A stretch of DNA of 64,000 nucleotides from Phoebastria nigripes (taxonomy: Eukaryota; Chordata; Aves; Procellariiformes; Diomedeidae), in NCBI GenBank assembly GCA_035582835.1, contig JAYKAV010003103.1, positions 381,473-445,472 on the forward strand, given 5' to 3'. Positions 11,957 to 25,277 of the stretch are shown one piece after another (position 1 is the stretch's first letter; the number at the start of each line of letters is the position of its first letter). Under the pieces are notes generated by a model. That model had not been told where the DNA came from, did no database searches, and saw only the letters and a list, made by a program, of their open reading frames with translations. The translations under genes and the position numbers were made by a program.

Positions 11957-13082
11957 ATAGTCACAGTATTTTTGTTCCTAAGGCAAATTTAATTCAACAT
12001 ATGAAAACATTTGATGTTTTCCATTTCTCATTCAGAAAAATATTCATTGTGTGAACTTTACAATTGAGGGTAGAATATAAAACTTAGTTTTTAAAACCTT
12101 CATCCTATAAACCTGTTAAAAACATCACTGAGTTTAGCAATACCACTGGAGCTACCTTCATTACCTGTACAGGAAAACCACAGACATGTAAATGGTCACT
12201 GTATCATGGCTGAAGGTCTTTATCTACCTCATGGTAGATTCATCATGGAGAGAATCTTACAGATTTTTAATTGAATCTGTGCTGGTAACTTAAACAATAC
12301 CAAGGAACATGACTGCGCATGGAGATGTTATCATCTGTATTGCTAAATTATTAAGAAGTTCTGTAGAATCATTTTAGCTTGTATAAACTCCTGATGATTG
12401 TTTTCAGGCACCATTGAGGAGTGAGTATGACTAAGGAAACATTTCTAATAGGCAATTTGGATGTTNCCACTCTATCTTGGAAGGTAAGGGAACATCACAG
12501 TCTGGATATGAGCCAATCCATACCATACAGTGTTAGTGAACAATCCCAGGTATACTTAGTTTACTAGTAGAGATGTACATGTGAGTTTTAAATTGTACTG
12601 ATACATTCAGCAGCCTTTGTTGATTCATTTAATATGAAGGGAAAATTTGGCCTTTAGTAACTTTTCTTGTTTCCAGTCCCTCCCACATTTTGTACTTATT
12701 TATTTCTTTCTTTCATTTTGTCTCCTCTCTAGGTCTTTCTTTTGCTCTCTTCTTCACCCTCTTTCAAAAATAATGATCTATCTATCTCCCATTGCAGGCA
12801 GGAGCAGTGCCCTCTTTCTCTTTGTTCCGTCACACTCCACCCACTGTTCTGTTCTCCTTCATTGTCCCTGTTCCGTTATCTCCTCTAAGCTTTTTACCTA
12901 TACCGTTTCTTGTCTTTTGCTCACTCCCAGTCACAACAAAGTTGTGGCATGTTCAGCAGTTTTCAGGTCAAACGCCATTATAAACTGGAAAATGCTGGGT
13001 TCCAACTAAGCAGCTACAAATTTAGAGGTGAGTTGAGATGATTTTAGGAGAACGTTAGACTTTTAAATATGTTTAGAGATTT

Positions 13083-13145
13083 ATGTATTTTCCAAAAGAG
13101 ACATTCATGTATTCCCCAAAAGAGAGAGAAAGAAAGAAAGAAAAA
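13083..13145. repeat. 24-bp tandem duplication followed by (GA)/(GAAA)n
   Basis: A unit ATGTATTTTCCAAAAGAG plus ACATTC (13083-13106) is followed at once by a second, partial copy with two changes (13107-13125). This runs into GAGAGA and then GAAA repeats up to about 13145. Confidence 0.75.
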
Positions 13146-13336
13146 CTACTAATTAATATTGATTTTAAGATTACTAGTTTTTATTCTAGTGATTAGAGGG
13201 AAAGGAGGAAAAATTAAATTCATTGTATTCAATTGACTTTCTGCTAACAAGTCCTTATTTGCATAGGTCTGAGAGTGACCATAATTAAATGCTTAATCAG
13301 GCCATCAGGAAGTAAATCTAAATTAAAATAGAGCAA

Positions 13337-13355
13337 TTTTTTTTTTTTTTTTTTT
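13337..13355. repeat. Poly-T run
   Basis: Nineteen consecutive T residues; low complexity. Confidence 0.9.
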
Positions 13356-16300
13356 AATTATGAAAATGTTTAGAGAGAAAATAAACATATTTTAGAGTGT
13401 AGAGGAATGCAACATTTCTTTCTGGTACCCTGAGCCCAGCTGCAACAAGCACAGGGGAGACTCAGTTCTCCTCGTATTTATCATAGCAACCCTCCAATAA
13501 GGTTAAGCTTCTTACCTTTCTCCCCTTTTGGATTAGACTTCCATTACACTTGCTTCCGTACTGTTGAGACACTAAATTGGCATTCTGTGTTCACTGCCAC
13601 ACAGTTGTGTTATATTAATTCTTTCTTTTGAAAATCAGTTTCTTGCACAGTTAGCCATAAAACTTTGTTTCAAAACCTGTTTAGTTTTACTCTTACTATT
13701 GCATAGTATCTTTATATTATGAAGCACAATTTTGCTACGTAAAAACTAATACAGATTGTTCAAAAAATGCCAAATTCAGAGGATAATTTAGCTAAGGGGC
13801 AAATCTGCAGCTGTTCTAAAATGAAGTAATGCTGTTTATTTTTCTGGCACTGTGTTGATTTACATCATCTGCATATTTGACTTTATATATCCAAAGTGTA
13901 TATATATTCAAAAGATGTGAGTTTAGCCTTCTAATAAACATTCCTAGTAATCAATTGGATATTTTTAAACATGAACTATCCTCTTTTACCAAAATTTTTG
14001 TTGACTTCAAAGGTAGCAAATTACTTTCAAGAGACCACAGTCTTGAAACCACTGATAGCTCAGACTCAGACTTTTCTATTACCATACGAGGAAATCAGTT
14101 AAACACTATGGCCTGGTTTCTGTCTAGTGCTTTGCAAAGAACAGGAAAGGTCATCTACAGTTTTTGCATAGCATGTGTAAGGGAAGCAGAAATTATAGTA
14201 ATTTTGCTTTGCTGTTTGAAATAAAAGCTCTCTAGAACTGGATGCAGGCATATAGTGTAATGCTGAGAGGTGGAGATGATGGTAGACCCAATAGCTACAT
14301 GGCCTGTGGTCAGACTGGTGGAACAAAACTGGCATACAGGAGTAAGCTTGCTTTGCCTCATAATAAATTTGAAGGAAATATTCTAAAAGGTGTCTCTGAT
14401 TTCTTTACACTGGCTTGTCTTTCTAGCCCAGAAACGTTGACTTTTTGAATTTTTGGCCTGTGTCTTGACATTTCGTACAAATAGTCAGCTGGCGACTCAG
14501 ACTCAGAGTTCTTAGTCTTCTCCTTAAGCTGCCTCAGTTATTTCCTTCTTTTAAGGTGAGATGAATTATATTCTAAAAGTGCCTGTTACTGTCTGTTGCC
14601 AAAAAGGAAACCCATCCCTATGCAAGTGTTTATAAAGTTTACAGTCAGGTAAATTGAATTCCACCCTGAATGTCACTGAAATCTATAATTTTCTAGTTAA
14701 TGCAAGCTCTCTAATCCATCATATCCAGTTTACATTTTAGTCTTACAGATTCTTATTGTCTAATATATCTGAGGAGAATCCACATGCATAAAGTCTACTC
14801 CACCATCTTCTTTGATTATTCAAGCATCTTTTTCCTTGTCTTGACAAACACATCTTGATTTACTTTTATCCATTAAGAATGCTGTCGCAAATATAATTTT
14901 CACATTTTGACCTTTGACTACAGCACTCTTCTGCATTCCTTCACTGGTATCTTCTTCTATATTGAGTCAAACATAAACTATATGTTTTCTCTTTCAAGGC
15001 CTTTCACAGACTCTTGCTTCCTTCTTTCATTCAGTATTGAGAGGCTGTCTCCTGATTCTGATCATAGGTCNAGTCCTGCATTAGAAATTTAACAAGTGGA
15101 TAAGTGATTCTTCATGATTGCTCCCTTGCCACTCCTCTTCATCATTGCTATTTCACAGAAGCATGCACAAAACACTTACTCCTTGTTCTCCTTGATATCT
15201 CTCCTTTGCTATGATCCTTAGGAAAAAGTAACAATTAAGCAGATGATATTTTGAGATCACTGCTGATCTTTATGGCTAACATTGTCTCACTGTTTCCTTG
15301 TAGTCTAAAAGGTTTTTGCCTGTGTCTATTTACTCTTATTTAAGGGAAAGAGTTATCTAACATTATCTGTCTAAAAATTAGGTAGACACCTATTACAAGC
15401 AAGATATCTCTGCTCCCTTTCTGGTTGGAGTAGAGAGATGAGTAACTAAGATAATAGTGTTGAATAGTACTCCAGAGTTCATAGAGGGAACCTAGCTTGG
15501 CATACAGAGCAAAGCTTAACCTAGAAGTCTAGTTTTAGACAGCTAAAGGTAAGTGAGATTAATCATACTCTTAAATTGTAAGTTGGCTGAGATATGGACA
15601 TTTTTTCTTCTGTTTTCATGCAGAATTTAATGCAATAGGAACTAGGTCCATGATTGGACCTAGACTAATTATCAACATTAAACAGTTGCTAACATAAAAA
15701 TGGAAAAAATAGTTACTACAGTAAAATTTAAAAAATAAACAACAAAAGAAAACAGAAAAAAATGNGTTTAGGAATGATCTGTCTTCAGGATAAAGAGTTG
15801 TAGATCCCTACAGTGCAACCTTTCCTGTAGTTTACTTTTCCTAGGCACTAATATTTTAATACTATTGACCATTTCAACTGAAATGACAAAAAAGCTCCCC
15901 TCACGCCCCATTACTACAATAACAGAAATAATNTTAAGGGACAAATTTAGATCAGTGATTAATTAGTAACAAGGTTTCATTAGAAAAGCTCTGTCTTTAA
16001 ATGTATAGTCACTATTATTGCATTTTAGTTTAAAACATAATGACTGATTTCAGCTATTCTTGTGTTGAATATTTTATGTAGGCAGGTAATGAGAGAGAAA
16101 AAACATCTAATATAGCTGATTACAGATGATGCAACATAATGTAATTTAACAGACGACACATGCCATTACAGATTAATAAGATTTTTAGACTAAGCCTAAT
16201 CACTTTCTTTGTTATTGCAAGATTTAAGCAGAATTCAAGTATTTTTAAATAAAACTTTTAACTCCATCTGTCAAAGAACAGCATCATACATATATTGACA

Positions 16301-17471
16301 ATGACTGTCCTCATGTTTTTGATATAATGACATCTGTCATTAAAATATAAAAAACTTGATTTTAATAATGTTTCAAGCCACACAATTTTAAAACTGTCTT
16401 AACGAGCGGTGAAGTTAATATTCTAATAATATGTACCCATTTTGTACCATTTGACTTTGCATTCTGAACGGCACACAAATAGACAATTCAAGCAAAATAT
16501 TTTGATTTAGAATAAGAAATATCTATTTAAATTAAAGAAACTATGTAAGGACAATCTGGTTTATCACTGGTTAAGAAAAAAGGTTCTAATCTTTTACCTC
16601 TATATATTCTGTAAGCATAGAGTTGCTGATACCTACCTTATGTTGGTGGCGGTATTTTTGTTGTTGTTTTCCCCATCTTTCAGTGTGCACTGTCACCCAG
16701 AGTTACTTTTAAGTATTCTGGACAACCAATGACTAAAACAATGGCCAATGGTGGACCATAGTATAAAGTGTCCAAGCAGGTAAAAGGATCAAACCACAGC
16801 TGTACCACTCTGTTTAGTCAGNACATGAACAGTGGGAAAATGTGCTACATAAAGCTTCGATGCATGATGCAGTTAGCACTTTCAGTCTGTTATGGATGAT
16901 TTTTCAACAGCACATATATCAGCGTCTCAGCAAGAATGTTAAGCTTAGCTGTCTTAGCAAAGTCTGAGGATCACAGAGTCTTTACCACACTCTGATACTT
17001 CTTTCTAGTGAGTTCTTGTTCTGAAGAAATAATGTCATTATTAATTATATTTCTACTCTTATTTTGAAAATTATATCAATATTTTCTTGTTTATCAACAA
17101 AAAATCATGCCCTTTGCTTTATGTGAAACCAAATATATGTGTTGTCTGTTAGCAACTGTTTACAAGGACAAACATTGATCCAGAGTTACATTAGATACTT
17201 TACTCATTGAAAAAGAAAAGCATTGCTTGTCTGGAGCTGCATACCCTAGTCAACTAATTTGAAGGTCACAGTGGTGAATATATCCTGATACTTTTTTGTT
17301 CCTTAGTTTTTTTCACTTCTTTCAAATAATTCTAGCATGTCCATTATTAGAAATGGGCTAATAGAGTTTCTTATTTTTCAGAGCTATATCTTTTTATTAT
17401 CAACAATATTAGCTATTAGAATTTTCAGTAAATATATTGAGTAATATATTTTGTCAATTTTGTTGTTGTAG

Positions 17472-17565
17472 CTTTTTTTTTCTTTTTTTTTTTTAATATC
17501 TAGAGTGTTGGAGCTTTCTATTTTTTTTTTCTTTACCTTTTACTATATTTTTTTTGGTGTTTTGC
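17472..17565. repeat. T-rich low-complexity region
   Basis: Several runs of 8 to 13 T residues with C and A breaks. No repeat family was recognised. Confidence 0.75.
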
Positions 17566-20326
17566 ATTCTTTCCCTTTTTAGCAAGCTTCACAACAAATT
17601 CTAAAGTCACAAGGTTTTGCTGAGAAAAATTATTACTATATATTCTGAAATATTTTAATCAGAACATTGATTTAGACACAGTACAAGCAAACAAAAATTA
17701 CAGTTGTATCAGAGTTATTAGTCTAAGTTGTCAATGAGATATTGTTAGTAACTGGAAAGCTGAGATTAGTATGATCTATACTATCCCTCAACAATGGAAA
17801 TCCAACACCTACAATACCCTGCTCCTAATCTTAGAGATAGACTGGTCAAGAGGGAATTTACATCTCACATCAAATTTTTAGTTTATTGTAATGAGAGAAC
17901 TCTCCCAATTTCTATGATTACCTATAAACTTTATTTTTCATGTCCACTATTTTTAAAAGTCTGCTGCAGCTGAAGGTGCTCTTGCGTTCTTCCCCCGGTA
18001 GATTTTGATTAATCTTAATACATATTTGAGTTTTATTCCCACATGAAAAGTCTATGTGGTCCTTGATGTGTAATAAATGACATGTAGGGTAAATAGTCCT
18101 CTAAAATCTTCACAAGTAGTTATGTACATCAGGGTTACCTGTAAATGCTGAAGGCTAGTCATAAGAAGAAAGATGATCCCATTCAACAATATAGACCTAC
18201 TTTAAATGAAAATTGCAGCTCATGGAACATATCCTGCCACAGCGAGAACAGCTGTTTTCTGATTTCCAGTGCAGTGCTCCATTCCCAAGATCATGTACAG
18301 GATACCAATGCTAATAAGGGCCTATGAGTATGCGAGTTAATTATTGGTCTAGCTTAGAGCAGCTTTTTGTTTAACTGCGTTACTATTTCTGCTTTTCCTG
18401 TTACAAGCTAGTAATTTTCATCAACTGATTTCTTTTAGGTGTCACAGCAGAGAAGGGATTCTGAAAGAAGGAAATTCCCGAAGTCATATAGTCTGAATGA
18501 ACTAGGGTAAATGAAATGCAACATGGCAAGAAGCACAGTAACTTTTGTGGGACAGATATAATGACACTGATGAAACTTGTCATCCTTGCCACAGCAGTGG
18601 TGTGGTACAAGGCAAGAGCTTGGAAAGTTAGGACAAGTGGCATTTTGAACTGGGCTGGAAGTCTGAAGAAGCCTCTTGGATATATATCAGTAAATAGGAA
18701 ATTCTCAGTGAAGAGACTCATCTCACATACAAGTGAGATGAAAGGAACAAACACAGATATTCTTTGCAGCTACATTTTGAATATCTTGCGGGACTTGTCA
18801 GCCATGGCTCTGGAGTCTAGAGAAGATATTGTGGGAGACAAAGCAGAAAATAAAAGGACCGGTGACAAAAATTATTGGCTGAAAAGAAGATTATGGAAAA
18901 AGAACTTTTGGTGTTCAGATGTTAATGGGATGTATGAGCTGAAAGGGAAAAGAGTCAAGGATGCCCAACAGGAGTAAAAGGAAAAATGGGGGGTGATGAG
19001 AAAGATCATCACGGGGGAAAGGGAAGAATGTTGAAGTGAAGATATCCAAGAAGAAGAGACTGTTGACGATCCATAAGTGAGCACAACCTCAGGTTCTGAT
19101 CCAAGCTAAACAAGAGGAATAAACGTATCTGAGAGAAACTGAGGCCATGCTGTTAAATAGAGAGAGGCTGCTGTAGTATAGAAAGCTGTAATTCTGGAAC
19201 CGCTGGAATTTTCCATAGGAAAGAAATCTGTGTTGGCAGGTCCATATATGTATCTAGCTACTGATATATTTCAGATAGGTATATACTGTAGAGTTGGTCT
19301 ATATATTCATCTAAGTGGAATGTTGCCATGATATTTGAATTACTAAGATGACTATTTATACTCTGCTTTTATACATTCCATTAGTATTTATAAGAGTTAC
19401 TCAAATATAGACCAATTTGGATGAAAGCATGAATAAAGTCCCTTAATATTATTAATTAAACCACAACTAGCCATGTAGACGTCAAAAATATTTCTGTGAC
19501 ACTGATATTTTTACACTTTTAACCTATTTCAGTCATCCAGCAACGGTAAAGAAACAGAGACAAAATATTTTTATCTGACACAGAACAAGAAAAGTTAGTG
19601 TAATAGGAGAAGAGTATGACCCCAAAATGACAGTTTTTCCAGCTCTGTTCATTTTCTGGAACTTTCCTCAAGTTTCCAGAACTCTAGTGCATTTAAAATG
19701 AAGGAAAAAAAAAAACAAAAAAACCCCACAAAATCCCAAAACCAGAGCACATCCTACTAATTTTTAAATAAATATGGTAAAGCAGATTAAAATAATTTAA
19801 GTGAAAGATATTAATCTTAATGGCAGTAGAGATACTAACAACACACTAGTTTCCTTAGTGGAAATTTAAAATATCAAAGTATTTGTATCAGCTGGACTTC
19901 TGTCTGGTATCCTTGCTTAATCTATACACAATATGCTCTGGAAAATCTAATCAGTGGCCTTGTGACATTAACCCTTCTAGTTTTGTTTATGAATTATGGT
20001 AGCATCATTTCGGATTGTCAATATCCTTTCCCCTTTCTNATAAATGCAGCCATCTGGAAAGTTATCCAAAAAATTATCGTTTTTTTTTTCTTCTTCTAGT
20101 GAAATATTTGTTCAAGGAAAAATATAACTTTTATTGCCACAAAATATTTATGAGTATAGGGGAAATTCATGTAATGATTTTGATTGAAAACAACTTAGCA
20201 ACTTTAAATGAAATTTTCATATCTTCCAGAAAAGCAATCATGACCCCTTTTTTTCTTGTTTACTTCCAGAATTAGTATCCTTACCTGCTTTATAGGAGAC
20301 ACAGGAGTTTAAACCTACTCAAACCT

Positions 20327-20330
<4 letters not shown>

Positions 20331-20361
<31 letters not shown>

Positions 20362-20440
20362 AGAGCGTCGAAAAGGGAAAGAGTGTAAAAAAAAAAAAAA
20401 ACTTAAAAAAAAAAAAAAAAAAAAAAAGTACAAAAAAAAG
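20331..20440. repeat. Poly-A block with foreign-looking insert
   Basis: About 110 bp dominated by A-runs (about 28, 15 and 24 residues). The runs are broken by GC-containing words that do not look like slippage products. The break at 20360-20387 matches a sequencing adapter and is listed separately. The whole block should be treated as unreliable assembly. Confidence 0.85.
20360..20387. other. Illumina-adapter-like sequence (probable assembly artefact)
   Basis: GAAGAGCGTCG (20360-20370) and AGGGAAAGAGTGTA (20374-20387) are separated by exactly three bases. This is the same order and spacing as in the reverse complement of the Illumina TruSeq universal adapter, as I know it. By hand, 25 of 28 aligned positions match, the three mismatches being A in place of TGT. 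The segment sits inside a poly-A tract. It contains CpGs that are rare in the surrounding DNA. Most likely reads that ran through poly-A into adapter were used to close a gap. It is not biological sequence. Confidence 0.85.
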
Positions 20441-23400
20441 TGCAGGTCATAATGCTAAGGTATTATCTGGAGTTTAGGAGGTCTACCAAGGAGGAGTAAG
20501 ATGGATGGGAATTTGAGGTTTGAACAAAGTACCCCAGTCCTCCAAAGGACCTATTAATCAAATACTGTTAATCAAATAATTGACCATTTTATAGTCACTT
20601 AACACTCTTCCCTTTTGTGTGAGGAAGAATAGATCAAACACCCTTAATTCTACATTACTATCAGGAAGACTGAGCGACTACATATTCTATTTTAAGGGTT
20701 TTTATGTCCCCAAAGAAAATCTGCATTCGAAAGAGAATGTGACTTCACCTTACATGATAACCCCTAACAGAGAACTGCTGCCTTGTGGTTAAGACCAGCA
20801 ATGTGGTTGCAAGAGGTGTACAGCAGGAACACAAGCAGTGCATGTCAAATGGGAAGGTATAATTCTCCAGTGAACTTTCGGTCTTAAATACAACATCACA
20901 GGGGATTGCCAGCTTGTTCAGTGAAAAATGTTTCTTGCGTTTTACACAAACAAGCAACCATCACCATTTTTAGAGAATGCTTATGCACTTTCTTTTGAGT
21001 GTATTGATTCTACCATTTTAATACCTTTTCATGCCTTAAAATGTCAGTACATATCAGTACAAGTGGAATCCCTCACATGTATCTTTAACGCACATTTTTA
21101 AAGTCTATTAAAAGTTGGTTTTAATTTCAAATAAGAGGATTTTTTTTTTTTTTTAACTTTATGGTTATTAATCAAAGAAATGAAGTACATTTGTTTGTTT
21201 AACAAAAACAAATCAGAGCACTTTGGATTGACATGGTTGCCTTTATAACGGGATGATTCTATTATTTTGAGTACACAGCACTTGCTTTTTAAACTGTTCT
21301 TGATTAACAGTGCATTTATTTTCTGTTTCCTTTGAACTAAGAGCTTTTCTCCCTCCTTGCAGTTCACATATATATCTCAAACACCAGCTTGTCAATTGAT
21401 GACTTTGAAGCTCCAGTAGCTATGGATATTAAACTGCACTGGCAGAAAAATAGCTGTGATGTCAAAAAAGGAACTGGGAGGTTATAGGCTCTAAAGAAAG
21501 ATTAAGACAAAGCTTTCCAATGACAAAGGGATTAAAAGAACATGACAAGGCAAAACCAGAACTCTTCAGTAAGCATTGTTCTGGCTTTGATTTACTTCTG
21601 TGATGTGGGAGAACTAAGTATGTCACCTGTACAAAATGGTATGGAAGCATCTGGATGTGAGCCAGACTGGCTTTTAAACGATTAATGCCAAAAACACATA
21701 CATTTAACCTGATTTTAAGTGCCCACTTCCTTTCCTCAAGAAAGTTAATTTATTGTTCCTTTCAGTTTGAAAGCCATTTGTTGCAAAAAGATGTTAGTGC
21801 ATTGCCTTATTTTAGATTTCTTCAATTGCCCCCAGAAGGGATGATGACTTGGACTACAATTGTTTAAAGTGAAGAGCTCTGATGAACCTCATGGATGTTG
21901 TTAATGAAATAGACAATGACTGGGAACAAGAAAAAAATACAGGAACCAAACTTTGCTTATTTTTCTGGCTTAGTTGAACTAACCCTACACTGTAGGTATA
22001 CTAAATACTTCATCCACAACACATCAGGAAAGAAATTGCCACAGAAGAACTGTATCTGAAAAGATATGTTTGCAACATAGTGTCATGGAGGCTAACACCA
22101 ATTACTGGCTATCTCCTTCTGCAGGCTATGCTTCATGTCACCATTTAACCCTAAGCTTGCATTTAGATTCAGATGATAACTTCCTAACCTTTTATTTTTT
22201 CTTGTCTCCCTCTCTCCCCATCTCTGCAGTCCTACCTAATGCACCAATTGCAGCATTAATTTAAATAATTTGTCATCTTTTGATAAGATCTCTCTAGGAT
22301 ATCAGGAAAATTAAAGTTGTCAAAAGTATACACAATTAAAATTTGTAAAATTAATGGGCTGCAAAACAGTAAAGGGTTTGCAGTAGGCAGTCCAGATGAT
22401 CAGGTCAACAGGAGATACTATTACAATGATCATGATGAATGGTGACATGTAAACAAGTCCATGCTGAAAAGTGTATTTATTCAGAAAATAAGTGCTACCA
22501 TAAAAGAATTTAGTACATGAAATAGTCATACAGTTGCATTTTAAGACATTTTATTGCTATCAGTATTGTGATGGTAAGGTCCACTACTTGTATGTAGTGA
22601 CATGAAATGCTATTGAATGCTTATAATGGAAACATGGACTATGGCTGGCTACCAAGCCTACCACCAGCTATTCTGATGTACCATAAAGTAAAAATGAAAT
22701 CAGTCATTCATTTGAAATTTCATGAGAGGAAATAACATGACACCATCAGAAAAGGGCTAAAGAACCCCTGTTTCCTATTAAATGTTCTGTTATTGTGCAA
22801 TACAAGGATTAAAAAAATAATTTCCGCTGAAGAAAAACTATGTAAGAGCTTCAGTCTCAGTGCCCCAAAANAGACAGGCATGGTAGTAAGCATAATGTCT
22901 CTACATCAATACTTTTGATATACTTGTTAGACAAGGAAAAGTCATTGATTTTAAGTGGGAATAAGCCATATGCCTCTTCTGCATAAAGGGATGACCTCTG
23001 GGGCCTGTTAGTTACCGCTTATTGGTACATTTAAAATGCAGATGTTAAACTCACATCCTATTCTGTCTTCTTTTTAAACTTGCACTAGACATTTGAGCAA
23101 CTATGGGAGAAAAACAATCTGCATATATCCCGTTATAAATTTTAAATTCATTTACTCAGACTTTGTTTATCCCTTTTTTTTGTATTTGTTTTTTCCAAGT
23201 CTTAGAGAAAATAAGTTTACCATCTGGACTGTCTGCAGAAATAGCAAGTTTCTGAATATTAGCAAAAGCAAGTTTTGATGTACTAAATGACAAAGAATAT
23301 TACCACATGAAACCTTCTTCTAAGAATTATGTTCAGCAAGAGAACAAGATTTTCTGACTTGTCTGATTTTGTTTTAAACAAAATTAACTAATCCAGCTTA

Positions 23401-25212
23401 CCAGTCTCACATTGACTCCTTGCTAAGGTGATGTCTTAAACAACATTCACAACAAGCAAATTAATTGCTGGATGGAAAGGGAGCAGAGGCAATGTAACTT
23501 ACTTCACATTTATAACCTTACAGAAAGCCTTTTCAAGGGTTTGCATCAATACTAATTTCAGANTGTCTTCTCACTCCCTTTTCTGTCCTCAATTTCCTTA
23601 TCTCANGAAGATGAAAAGTGACAGTGTTCTTCCTGATACACTTAACAGACATTACTGTGAAAGAGGTGGGATTTGTATTGTATCATGGGACAAACACAGA
23701 ATGGGCTATAAACATACAGAACAAAATATCTGAGCCAGTTCAGAGTCATCTTTGAAATAGAAACAGAAACTGGTGATATAATTTGCTAGCTGTGAGCCTG
23801 TTATTAATTTATTTGTTTATTACTTGCTTTAGATTTCCAGTGACCATAACTTTCAAAATGCAAGCTGATCAGTCAACTGAAAGCTTATCATACTGAAGTG
23901 TCTATATTGTCATAAATTGTTTCTGGGAAGGTATNTGTAGCTAGCCTTTGGGGCTCAAAAATCCCAAGGGCCTGGTCTTCCTGAATTTTCAGGATAAAAC
24001 AGGAAGTTCACAGTGTTGTTTTGTTGGCCTTAATCCAAGGGAAGCTGTGAGACAGATAGCACAGATGTTTGGAGATTTAAAACTTTTATTTACAGTTTTT
24101 GAAATCCTATTTTATCCTTTCTCCAGACTGTAACCCTGAAGTAATCCCATTTGAACCCCTGAAAATGCAAACAGATAAGGTTTAATTGGTTATTTGTTAG
24201 ATTTTCTCTAAATGTGCAACAAAAATTTTACTTTCTTTCACAGTAAGGCCTACATCATAAAAACACTCTTGAATTCAAGCATATGAACAATTGAGTGAAA
24301 CTTCATTCATCTGCATAAAGGGTGGCATGTGCATACCTCTTTTCAGCATCAAAGACTAACGTTGGTATTTAAAGCTGATATCCATGACCTCTATTTTCAG
24401 AAAGGATTGTTATTTAAGAGTTTTTTCTAGTAGGTGTTGTGTACCTTCAGCTTTTCTCAGATCTGGTAGACCCTGAAATTTCCAAATTCTTTATCATTCT
24501 GTAGTTCTGTGACTCATTTTACAACTGCTCTTCCCTACTATGTGAAGGTTTTGACCTTTCCCTAGAGAACAAAAAATTTCCATTCTTAAGCACATTTTGT
24601 CCCAAAGCATTTTGTGAAATGACATACTAAAGATGAGCCAGATTGCTTCTCCCACGGTCTCTTGCACAGCATCCAGAAAATAAAATTTTGATCCCNTGCA
24701 ATCCTGTACACACTCAATGGGATATGAAAGAATTCGTCAGTTCACATATCATGCAAGAACAAATTACGTATGGGACTACGGTATTGTAACTCCTTTTCTG
24801 TTAGCACCATCTGGAGTAGTATATGCTCCAAGTCACATGATGCAGGAGATGCTGTGATGCCACATTCTCCCCCATTTTCAAACACTGTTACTTCTAGCNC
24901 CAGTATCCTGGTCTATATCTATATGATAAAAGCACTACAACTGTGCTTGCATTTCCAAAACCAATAAGCTTCCACATTTACATGCATTAATGAGGTTCTT
25001 TGTTTTTCCATATTCATGTACATAAATACANGCTTGTTGATAGGGAATCGTTTTACATCTTCTCTTCTGAGTGCTGCATGTGAAGCTTCTAAACAGTTTT
25101 ACAATCTTTTACACCACTATTGTGAAATTGCAGGGGGCTTTTATTTGTTTATTTTATATTTTCAAAATAAAATATTTTGGATAAAAAGATTTTATTATTT
25201 TATTTTATATCA
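20441..25212. other. Unique AT-rich DNA, no gene seen
   Basis: No recognised gene or repeat body. It contains a T-run at 21140-21154. A strong splice-acceptor-like pyrimidine tract ends in CAG at 22229, but no supporting exon structure is visible. Open frames are all under 90 codons and have no recognisable domains. Confidence 0.55.
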
Positions 25213-25277
25213 TTGGAGTTGGACTCAATGATCCTTATGGATCCCTTCCAACTTGAGATATTCTGTGATTCTATGAT
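25213..25277 (+). mobile_element. CR1 3' tail fragment (plus strand)
   Basis: The last ~65 bp of a CR1 element. It has the typical GTTGGACT...ATGATCCTTATGG core and CCCTTCCAACTTGAG, and ends in the octamer tail TTCTGTGATTCTATGATC. This is an extreme 5' truncation. The core resembles the 37.9 kb copy more than the copies at 39.6 or 61.0 kb. Confidence 0.9.

Larger units (their letters stand above)
6602..20330. other. Long unique AT-rich stretch, no gene seen
   Basis: About 13.7 kb with no recognisable gene, RNA gene or interspersed repeat. Open frames are short and scattered. The longest (18516-18977, plus, 153 codons) shows no known domain. Low-complexity tracts are listed separately. Isolated ambiguous bases occur roughly once per kb. 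The stretch 16040-16560 is dense in TAAT-type motifs and could be a conserved non-coding element, but that cannot be judged from one sequence. Confidence 0.6.
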
